The notes beneath the pieces were generated by a model. The model made no database searches. It saw only the letters and a program-made list of their open reading frames with translations, and was not told where the DNA came from. From JAFNAG01 sp963739235 (GTDB lineage Bacteria; Acidobacteriota; UBA6911), in NCBI GenBank assembly GCA_963739235.1, contig CAVTZY010000023.1, positions 62,001 through 126,000 on the forward strand: a stretch of 64,000 nt of DNA, in the 5' to 3' direction. Shown here piece after piece: positions 18,312 through 25,099 of the stretch. The position numbers and the translations under genes were made by a program. Positions within the stretch are counted from its first letter, which is position 1; each line of letters starts with the position of its first letter.

Positions 18312-18349
18312 TAGTTGCGATATATGGAAATATATCTAAATCGCAACTA
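18312..18349. repeat. AT-rich inverted repeat
   Basis: TAGTTGCGAT at 18312-18321 and its exact reverse complement ATCGCAACTA at 18340-18349, with an AT-rich centre that extends the pairing imperfectly (ATAT/ATAT). Could be an operator or the remnant of a mobile-element end. No neighbouring regulator points to it. Confidence 0.4.
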
Positions 18350-18530
18350 AAATGATACTGGAACGGCCGCCGCCAATCAAGAATTTGGTAAATGATAGGT
18401 AATTGCTTTCGAGGTGCCGGGCAGTGAACTCGTGGGTAGGCGGGGTAGCTGCCGAATTTCCCCCGATTCCGAGGCGGATGCAGCCGCAACCTTGATAAAA
18501 CGCCCGATTCAAGAGTCATGGGATTAACGA

Positions 18531-18574
18531 GGGGAGGGAACGGGGCGCGACGTCGCGCCCCGTTCCCTCTCCCC
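18531..18574. repeat. Long perfect hairpin at 3' side of IS91 relic
   Basis: GGGAACGGGGCGCGAC is followed directly by its exact reverse complement (16 bp arms, zero loop), and five more bases pair on the outside with one G-T. IS91-type rolling-circle elements carry a hairpin at the end downstream of their transposase (oriIS), and a CAAG tetramer lies at 18510-18513, the kind of target these elements use. Identification as oriIS is an inference. Confidence 0.45.
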
Positions 18575-18659
18575 GCGCCCGGCGCCCTGGTCGCAGGCAC
18601 AGTTCTCCCTTTGAGGCGGGCCACTCTTGCCGGCGGGAGAGCCTAGCGCCTCCAGCCGG

Positions 18660-19535
18660 TTACGCCGGGTCCGCCTGCTCCCAGCTGGCGATGTCGGGAT
18701 CGTAATGGTTGGACCTGTCCGGCGCGGGTGGCGGCGGGCGTTCGGCGCGGTCCCAGAGCTTCAGGTGGCGCAGGATGCTCTCGATTACCGCGTGGTCGCC
18801 GATCAGGCTCACGATCTCGAGCTTTCCGGAGCAGCGGGGGCAGACCAGCGGGGCCGCTTCGTACACTTTCTTAATCAGCCGGGCCCACGAGCGCCTGCGC
18901 CGGTCAGCGAACGCATCGGCCCAGCCGGAATGGTCATCGTTCTGCGCTTGCATCCGGGCGGGCTGAGCCCCGGCGCTCGCAGCCGCGCGAACCCGGGCCC
19001 GGCGCACGTTCGAGAACGCGCCGCTGTAGCGGACCAACTGCTGTCCGGCATCCGGAATATGCGTGCACAAGGCGGCCAGGAAATCGAGCGCCGGGAAGAT
19101 GCGGGCCGGGGAGGCCTCGCCATCGCCGCCGCCCCCGCGCTGCCGGCCGTAGTAGATCACCTGGCCGGTTTCCGGGCGATAGCGCAACCGCTCGAGGGCG
19201 ATCGGCGGATGAACCATGTAGCCGGCCAGGCGCCGGCGGGCCTCATGGTCGTCGGGATCGATCCGCTCGCCCTGGAAGACGGAGAAGCCCGGATGCCTCC
19301 AGTTCCCCATGATCGCCACCAGCTGCGGCGTGATCTTTTCCCGCCCGAGCAGCGCCTTGACAAGCTTGTGCCTGAACAGCTCCATGATCCGGACCGCATC
19401 CGGGCACGGGACGGGGACGAACGATCCCTGCGGAGACACCAGGCCATCGGTGACTAAACTATGAAGATGAGGATGAAACCGCGTCGGGTCGTCCCCATAG
19501 GATTGCAGGGACCCGATCATGCCGGGCACGAACCG
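18660..19535 (-). pseudogene. IS91-family transposase, N-terminally truncated
   Basis: Y2-type rolling-circle transposase remnant. Recognisable from MIGSLQSYGDDPTRFHPHLH (the HxH metal site of HUH nucleases) through LVTDGLVSPQG to the C-terminal zinc-binding piece ARLIKKVYEAAPLVCPRCSG and KLEIVSLIGD. The N-terminal zinc ribbon is missing. Upstream of about 19535 the same frame runs into the opposite reading of an exported protein gene (19459-20358), so the junction lies there. The two catalytic Tyr were not unambiguously located; GYMVHPPIALERL and GQVIYYGRQ contain candidates. Probably inactive. Confidence 0.75.
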
Positions 19536-20358
19536 GGGATCCGGGGCTGCCCGTCCAATCCAGAAAGTCGCCATTCAGCTTGAACGACTCCTCGGCTTTA
19601 ATATCTTTCATGGCGCCGACGATGCGCTCCGGACCGACGCGCCATTCGTTGATGGCCGCTCCGACGCCCGTGGCCATCCTGACTTCCGCCCGCAGCGCGG
19701 TGGTCTTGACCGGCGCGAAATCAACCCGGTTGAACTGGCCCGGCTCTACGCCGTAGGGTGTCGTGGCCTTGACTTCGTTCCAGTTTGAACCGTCCTGGTA
19801 AAGCAGGCGCCAGGAAGCCGGAACGCGCACTGTGGGGTTCGGCGTGTCTTCCGATGCCCAGTAAACCTGAACGGTGGATACCTCTTGCGCGCCCGGGAAG
19901 GTGTATTGCACCCATTGGGTGCTCCCGCGCTCGCCGCGGCCTCCGGGGGCGCCCGGCACCGCGACGGGCGGGAACTGGCCGTCGCTCAGCGCCGTCAGAG
20001 AAGTTCCGTTGGCCGATGCCGAAGCCGTGCTGAGCTGAGGCAGCGTGGGCAGTAGCGTGCCTATCAGATAGTTGACGGTGTTGCTGCCGGGCGCCGCCGC
20101 CGAGCCGGCGCCGATTTCGCGCGCCGTTGTCCAACCGGGATCCGCGCCCTTCCTGTACTGGATGACGACATTGCCCAGCACCCCGCCCCGCGTGACGTAT
20201 TCGGTTTCATAGGTGTCGTTGGCGCGCCGGAGGCTCGTGATGCCCCCCGCGCCATACTGGATGTTGAAGGCGTTGTCGCCGAGCACTTGACCGACGGCCA
20301 GTCCCGGCAGCAGCGCCAGTGCAATGATCCACCCTATCGCCCAGCGGTTGTTCGCCAT
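19459..20358 (-). CDS. Exported discoidin-like protein, 3' end lost at IS91 junction
   Basis: Signal peptide MANNRWAIGWIIALALLPGLAVG, then an uncharacterised domain (residues 25-95) and a galactose-binding/F5-8-type-like region (TALSDGQFPPVAVPG, STQWVQYTFPGAQEVSTVQV, NEVKATTPYGVEPGQFNRVDF, TTALRAEVRMATGVG) of the sort seen in carbohydrate-active proteins. Native sequence seems to end near residue 270 (KLNGDFLDW); the remaining codons read through transposase DNA. The missing C-terminus could have been a glycosidase. Low GT in codons relative to neighbours was not assessed. Truncated and of uncertain activity. Confidence 0.55.
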   Translation of the reverse strand: MANNRWAIGWIIALALLPGLAVGQVLGDNAFNIQYGAGGITSLRRANDTYETEYVTRGGVLGNVVIQYRKGADPGWTTAREIGAGSAAAPGSNTVNYLIGTLLPTLPQLSTASASANGTSLTALSDGQFPPVAVPGAPGGRGERGSTQWVQYTFPGAQEVSTVQVYWASEDTPNPTVRVPASWRLLYQDGSNWNEVKATTPYGVEPGQFNRVDFAPVKTTALRAEVRMATGVGAAINEWRVGPERIVGAMKDIKAEESFKLNGDFLDWTGSPGSPVRARHDRVPAILWGRPDAVSSSSS

Positions 20359-20599
20359 TTGCTTCTCTCCCTGTTATAGCCTTCGAAGTAAAATCCGGAC
20401 ACGCAAACGAATCGCATCATATCCGTGACTTGCGGAGCCTGCAAGAGGTCTTCACGCGGAGCGTAGCGCGCCAAAACTCGGGCCACTTTTTGGCAGCGCG
20501 AAGCCTGCTGAAGCGCATGACATCCAGCCTGAACTGCAGAGAAAGAAAGAACTACCTGCCGCAACTGCGTTATACTGGCATTACTGAAACGGTGTGTGC
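20359..20599. other. Divergent promoter region
   Basis: About 240 bases between the exported discoidin-like gene (minus) and the small gene at 20600 (plus). GGGAGAG at about 20363-20369 on the other strand serves as RBS for the former. No further structure seen. Confidence 0.4.
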
Positions 20600-20800
20600 A
20601 TGAACAGGACAAACGCTTCGAAGGTCCTTGCTGAAACAAGGGCAAAAAACCGGACTCAATTGGACGCCCTGCCCCCCGGGCGTCGCATGGAAATGGTTTT
20701 TCTGTTGAGCATTAATGCTCTTAAGCTGTATCGAGCCGGTCTGAAAGCCCAAGGTTTTTCTGAAGTTGAGATCCGAAAAGTGAGGTCAAGACTGCGATGA
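20600..20800 (+). CDS. Small basic protein paired with nucleotidyltransferase
   Basis: 66 residues, ATG at 20600; a GTG two codons upstream is an alternative. Sequence is not recognised. It is helical and basic (KVLAETRAKNRTQLDAL, MVFLLSINALKLYRAGLK, EVEIRKVRSRLR). Its TGA overlaps the ATG of the next gene (ATGA at 20797-20800), a coupling typical of two-gene toxin-antitoxin units, in which a short first gene neutralises a nucleotidyltransferase. Function by position only. Confidence 0.6.
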   Translation: MNRTNASKVLAETRAKNRTQLDALPPGRRMEMVFLLSINALKLYRAGLKAQGFSEVEIRKVRSRLR

Positions 20801-21351
20801 CCCTGGAAAGTATCCTTGCGCCCCTGGTCCGCCTGTTGGAAAAGGATCACATTTCCTATGCAATCATTGGAGGTTACGCTGTCGCGGCGTGGGGTGAGAT
20901 GAGAGCGACGCGGGATGTTGATTTTTTGTGCGGCGTCCAGGACCTCGGGAACTTGAGATCGGCGTTACAAGCAGCCGGCTATTCGTTCGAGCATCGAACG
21001 GGAGATTTGGATGACCCCATTTCGGAGGTAATCCGAATCGATGTTGGATCCGCAGATAGCATGTATGAGATCGACATGCTCGCGGGTATCAGGGGGGCGC
21101 CTTCAGGCGTACTGCAGCGCTCACGCACAGTTCAACTCGAAAATATGAACCTCAAAGTTGCCGGTCCCGAAGACATGATTATTCTGAAACTGCTGGGCGG
21201 ATCGCCCTTGGATATCGAGGACGCGCGCGGCATCCTGCGCGTCCAGAACCACAAGATCGACCGCGAATTGTTACTGCAGATCTGCCCTGATCAGGTCCGT
21301 GGGACGCTGGCCAGTCTGGTGGTCCAGGGGGTTGGACCGACGCAAGACTAA
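20797..21351 (+). CDS. Nucleotidyltransferase-superfamily protein (AbiEii/MNT-like)
   Basis: 184 residues. N-terminal LLEKDHISYAIIGGYAVAAWG followed by TRDVDFLCGV gives the GG ... DxD pattern of Pol-beta-type nucleotidyltransferases; a later DPISEVIRIDVGS supplies another Asp and DMIILKLLGG is common in AbiEii-like proteins. These proteins include toxins that modify tRNA or proteins with nucleotides. ATG overlaps the stop of the small upstream gene. A second protein of this superfamily with similar motifs is at 32886-33437 but shares little overall sequence. Confidence 0.72.
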   Translation: MTLESILAPLVRLLEKDHISYAIIGGYAVAAWGEMRATRDVDFLCGVQDLGNLRSALQAAGYSFEHRTGDLDDPISEVIRIDVGSADSMYEIDMLAGIRGAPSGVLQRSRTVQLENMNLKVAGPEDMIILKLLGGSPLDIEDARGILRVQNHKIDRELLLQICPDQVRGTLASLVVQGVGPTQD

Positions 21352-21601
21352 TTCAGACAATAGATGCGAGAAAAAGTGGCTCCCACAGACCCGTCAAACT
21401 CGATTTTTGGATGTCATTCTTGCACCTAACAATGACTTCGGGCCAACCGTCATTCACAGCTGCCGCGAGTTGGGGAAGGGGCGTGGGTACCCACGCCCGG
21501 CCAGACTGACCCATTACGTATTGCAGCATCCGAAGTTCAAGTTCCTGATATGGCAGCATTACAAAGATCCTCCCTTGGCCCTGTAGCCTATCGCATGATG
21601 C

Positions 21602-21846
21602 TCATTCGTCGGGCTTGCCGGCCGCTGAAGCTTCCTTCGGGCTTCCGGTGCGGGCACGGCGATTTCTTGTAATACTTCTTGTCACCGCGCAGAAGACGCA
21701 TTCTTCGGGCATCCACCTCTTGCGCTCATCCGCCAGGAATTTCCTTATTCCCTTGTCCCGTATGCATGCCAAGTTTTCGATCTGGCTCATGCCATACCGC
21801 GTCCTGTACCGGCGATCGAGGTGCCGCAATCGGTCACAGGGGAAAA
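21602..21846 (-). pseudogene. DUF3795-like C-terminal fragment cut by palindromic element
   Basis: Minus-strand frame FPCDRLRHLDRRYRTRYGMS, then IENLACIRDKGIRKFLADE and RKRWMPEECVFC. It matches the C-terminal part of DUF3795 proteins (FPCxRLKxLDKRYRTKYxMS...). Homology begins exactly where the palindromic element at 21841-21900 ends, and the N-terminal part with its Cys motifs is absent, so the gene was cut there. The frame ends at 21602. Confidence 0.6.
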
Positions 21847-21900
21847 CGTGGACACCCACTATTTCCTGCATCTTTGATGGGTATCCACACTCTCTCCACC
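21841..21900. repeat. Palindromic dispersed element, copy 1
   Basis: GTGGACACCCA (21848-21858) and TGGGTATCCAC (21878-21888) flank CTATTTCCTGCATCTTTGA. One mismatch in the right arm. Same flanks as other copies (AAAAC before, ACTCTCT after). It sits at the breakpoint of the DUF3795 fragment. Confidence 0.85.
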
Positions 21901-21932
21901 GGTCAACAGCAGCGCTTCGACATTCTACTTGA

Positions 21933-21967
21933 TTACCGAGATGAACAGCGGTAACTTGTCTCGATAA
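21933..21967. promoter_or_regulatory. Candidate PadR operator upstream of first PadR gene
   Basis: TTACCGAGA at 21933-21941 and TCTCGATAA at 21959-21967, an inverted repeat with one mismatch, 16 bases before the GTG start. PadR proteins usually autoregulate through such dyads near their own promoter. Confidence 0.45.
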
Positions 21968-21982
21968 CCGAGGGGAAACATT

Positions 21983-22318
21983 GTGAGCAAACCGTCCGAT
22001 TTGGTGCAAGGCACTCTGGATCTGCTGATCCTCAAGATCCTGGCGCTTCAGCCGCTGAACGGCTGGTCGATCGGCCATCGTCTGAAGCAGGTTTCCGGCG
22101 ACACTCTTCAGGTAAGCGACGGATCGCTCTATCCGGCTCTGCACAAGCTCGAACATAAGGGCTGGATAGTAGCCGAGTGGAAACAAAGTGAGAACAACCG
22201 CCGGGCCCGGTTTTATTCGCTGACGCGCCTCGGCCGCAAAAAGCTGAAGAAGGAAGCTGCCGACTGGAATCGCCTGTCCGCCGCCATTTCCCGCGTAGTG
22301 CGACTCGAGGAGATCTGA
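21983..22318 (+). CDS. PadR-family transcriptional regulator (acidobacterial type)
   Basis: 111 residues, GTG start with AGGGGA at 21971-21976. Winged-helix PadR: MSKPSDLVQGTLDLLILKIL, GSLYPALHKLEHKGWIVAEW, RRARFYSLTRLGRKKL. It matches the TIGR03433-type PadR that stands directly before ADOP permeases in Acidobacteria. Three bases separate it from the permease gene, so the two form an operon; it probably represses its own operon in response to an unknown ligand or membrane stress. Confidence 0.92.
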   Translation: MSKPSDLVQGTLDLLILKILALQPLNGWSIGHRLKQVSGDTLQVSDGSLYPALHKLEHKGWIVAEWKQSENNRRARFYSLTRLGRKKLKKEAADWNRLSAAISRVVRLEEI

Positions 22319-22321
22319 GCC

Positions 22322-25018
22322 ATGCGCCCGGAAAGCTGGATTTACAGGATCGCGCTGATGATGCGGTCCATTTTCCGCCACAGACAGGCTGAACGAGAGC
22401 TGGCTGAGGAGTTCGAATACCATTTGGACATGAGAACCCAGGAATACATCGCCGGCGGCCTGACTCCTGAGGAAGCGCGCTCTGCTGCCTTGCGCGCCAT
22501 GGGCGGGTTGGAGCAGCACAAGGAAGAATGCCGCGATGTCCGTGGCCTGCGCTGGGTTAACGAGCTGTCGCAGGATGTGCGATATGCGTTCCGAATATCG
22601 GCAAAAAGCCCGGGTTTCACCATTGTAGCCGTCCTCATGCTTGCTCTGGGCATCGGCGCCAACACCGCGGTTGTCAATGTCTACGATGCACTTGTTTTCC
22701 AGTCACTGCCCTTCGGACAAATCGATCGGCTGGTGGAGATACCTCCAGGATTTAACTATCCGAACTACCTCGATATCAGGGCGGACGATCAGGCCCTTTC
22801 TGACGTAGCGGTATGGATGGTTCTTCCGCTCCAGGCGCGAAGCGCCAATGCAAAACTGCTCTCCGGCCGGGCAGTATCATCGAATTTTTTTCGGGTGGTC
22901 GGGCTGCCCATGACGCTGGGCCGAGGTTTTTTACCGGAAGAAGAGAAACTCTCAGGCAGCCCTCCCGTGGCCGTCATCAGCCATCGGCTGTGGAAAGACG
23001 GTTATGGAAGCGACCCGGCAATCGTGGGCAAAACAATCAAGCTCAATGAGGAATCGCTCACCATTGTAGGCGTCGCCCCGAAGGAGCTTCGCGGCGACTT
23101 GGGTGTCGGAGGCGTTTACTGGGACTTATGGGTTCCTATCCCGATGTTCGTCAGGATATTGCGCCTGGAAAAGGAACCGATGTGGCGCGAGGCCGTCGAG
23201 AGCCGGTCCATGGGGCAATGGCTTTGGTCATTCGGACGGCTCAAGCCGGGGATCACCCTGGCGCAGGCAAAAGCGCGGTTGGCCGTGCTCTTTTCCAATC
23301 TTCAAAATTCCTATCCGGGATCCGTCAAGGAACAGGCGAAGCCAAACCTCATACCTGTGACCCAGGCAAGGTGGCCTCAGGGAAACATCTTGTTTTCCGC
23401 CGTCATTCTGGCGGCTGCCACGCTTTGCCTCCTGCTCATCACCTGTACGAATATCGCCAACCTGTTGCTCGCCCGCGGATTTGCGCGGCAGCGGGAAATC
23501 GCCACGCGCCTGGCGTTGGGAGCCGGCCGTGCACGAGTCGTTCGTCAATTGCTCGCTGAAGGATTCGCTCTCTCAGCCGTTGCGTCGATCTTCAGTCTGG
23601 CGATGTACGGTCTGACGCTCAAGCTCATGTCGGCTTTTGAAATTCCCTTCAATTATTCACAGACCAACCTCACTCTGGGCCTCGATCATAGAGCTTTAAT
23701 CGTTGCGATGGGGATCGGCTTGCTCGCAACCTTGATGTTCGGGTTGGCGCCGGCCCTGGCTGCGACTCGGACTGAGCTCAGCGCGGCCTTGAAAGATCAA
23801 GGCCTGCTGGGCCTTGGCCTCCGCAAAGCCCGATGGCGCCGGATTCTGGCCGTGTCTCAGATGGTTCTTAGCGTGATCCTGCTTGTTGGAGCGGGCATTT
23901 TGGGCAGAATGGTCTGGCGGTTTGTGTCGGCCGATCCCGGTTTCGATAAAAATGTTCTGATCGTCTCCTCTGAATTGCCTACCTATGGAATCGATAAGGC
24001 CAAACAGCTGGCGTTCTATCGCCAAAGCCTCGAGCGGATCCGCAGTCTCCCCGGGGTAAGTTCAGCCGGCTGGGGAATGATCCTGCCCTTCGATCAGCGA
24101 GGTTACATTGAAGAGAATGTTCGACCGGAACAAGCATCCGGCGGGAATGATGACTGGTTCAGAATCCAGGGCAATTCGGTGAGCCCCGGCTATTTCCAAG
24201 CCCTGAGAATTCCGATCCTTCAAGGGCGCGATTTCTCCGATCAGGACAGTCAAAATCCGGCGGGCATGGTAATCGTCAATGAAACTCTGGCGCGCCGGTT
24301 TTGGCCGGGCACGACGCCAATAGGCAAGCAGATCCGAGTCAGGAGGGCGAACCCCAGGGAAAACAGGTTCCAGGGACCAGAGCTATGCGAAGTAATCGGC
24401 GTGGTGAAGGACATCAAGTATAGAACGCCTTGGGAAGACAAGATGCCTTACCTGTATTTCCCCTATTGGCATTGGTTCTATACCCAAATGAGCCTCCATG
24501 TGAGCGTGCCGGAGAATCCAGCTTCCATGATCGGTCCGATTCGGAAACTCTGCGGGACCGTGGATCCCGAAGCCGTCATCACCGATTCATTTTTGATTTC
24601 AACGAAATTGGAGTCGCTGTTTTCCCAGGAACGATCCGCCGCCTCCGTGCTTGGGATATTTGGATCGCTTGGTCTCATCCTGGCCGCGATAGGCTTATAC
24701 GGCATTATCTCCTATTCCATAACGCAGCGAACCCGCGAATTCGGCATCCGCGTCGCTTTGGGCGCACGCGGCGAAGACATTGTACGACAGGTGATATTCG
24801 AAGGCGTGAAGATGGCCGCGCTCGGCCTGGCAATCGGCTTGACATGCAGTGTGGTTTTATCCAGATTTGTGGCGAACCGAATGCACGGATTGAGCCCTCT
24901 GGACCCGATAACCTACGCCGCCATTTCAGCTCTTGTCCTTGCAGTCGCATTTGCGGCTGCTTTTCTGCCTGCCCGGCGAGCGATCGGCAATCCCATGAAT
25001 GCGCTTCGCACTGATTGA
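22322..25018 (+). CDS. ADOP-type (acidobacterial duplicated orphan) ABC permease
   Basis: 898 residues of the TIGR03434 group: an N-terminal cytoplasmic helix region (RQAERELAEEFEYHLDMRTQ), then two MacB/FtsX-like halves with periplasmic domains. First helix at about residue 95-120 (FTIVAVLMLALGIGANTAVV), FtsX block near 350-470 (LARGFARQREIATRLALGAG) and a second FtsX block at the C-terminus (TREFGIRVALGARGEDIVRQ, ending LPARRAIGNPMNALRTD). No ATPase gene is adjacent, hence orphan. Transport substrate unknown; MacB-like mechanotransmission at the periplasmic side is the expected mode. Convergent with the second ADOP. Confidence 0.93.
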   Translation: MRPESWIYRIALMMRSIFRHRQAERELAEEFEYHLDMRTQEYIAGGLTPEEARSAALRAMGGLEQHKEECRDVRGLRWVNELSQDVRYAFRISAKSPGFTIVAVLMLALGIGANTAVVNVYDALVFQSLPFGQIDRLVEIPPGFNYPNYLDIRADDQALSDVAVWMVLPLQARSANAKLLSGRAVSSNFFRVVGLPMTLGRGFLPEEEKLSGSPPVAVISHRLWKDGYGSDPAIVGKTIKLNEESLTIVGVAPKELRGDLGVGGVYWDLWVPIPMFVRILRLEKEPMWREAVESRSMGQWLWSFGRLKPGITLAQAKARLAVLFSNLQNSYPGSVKEQAKPNLIPVTQARWPQGNILFSAVILAAATLCLLLITCTNIANLLLARGFARQREIATRLALGAGRARVVRQLLAEGFALSAVASIFSLAMYGLTLKLMSAFEIPFNYSQTNLTLGLDHRALIVAMGIGLLATLMFGLAPALAATRTELSAALKDQGLLGLGLRKARWRRILAVSQMVLSVILLVGAGILGRMVWRFVSADPGFDKNVLIVSSELPTYGIDKAKQLAFYRQSLERIRSLPGVSSAGWGMILPFDQRGYIEENVRPEQASGGNDDWFRIQGNSVSPGYFQALRIPILQGRDFSDQDSQNPAGMVIVNETLARRFWPGTTPIGKQIRVRRANPRENRFQGPELCEVIGVVKDIKYRTPWEDKMPYLYFPYWHWFYTQMSLHVSVPENPASMIGPIRKLCGTVDPEAVITDSFLISTKLESLFSQERSAASVLGIFGSLGLILAAIGLYGIISYSITQRTREFGIRVALGARGEDIVRQVIFEGVKMAALGLAIGLTCSVVLSRFVANRMHGLSPLDPITYAAISALVLAVAFAAAFLPARRAIGNPMNALRTD

Positions 25019-25027
25019 CCTGAGGGA

Positions 25028-25071
25028 GCAATCTTTGATGGGCATCTTTAATGGGTGTCCACATTTTCCAT
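25028..25071. repeat. Palindromic dispersed element, copy 2 (half)
   Basis: ATCTTTGATGGGCATCTTTA then ATGGGTGTCCACATTTTCC: only the right arm (TGGGTGTCCAC) with a duplicated ATCTTT block. It occupies the gap between the two convergent ADOP genes. Confidence 0.7.
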
Positions 25072-25099
25072 GCTCGGACGCCAATTTCCGCGGCCAAGC

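Larger units (their letters stand above)
18174..18659. other. Intergenic region with two palindromes
   Basis: No gene supported. It contains the DedA promoter region, an AT-rich inverted repeat (18312-18349) and a very stable GC-rich hairpin (18531-18574) just beyond the 3' end of the IS91-type transposase relic. Confidence 0.6.

Noticed and set aside
21602..22519. 305-codon minus-strand open frame covering the PadR region
   Set aside because: Only its last 80 codons (DUF3795-like) have family support; the rest is antisense to PadR and ADOP and passes through the palindromic element.
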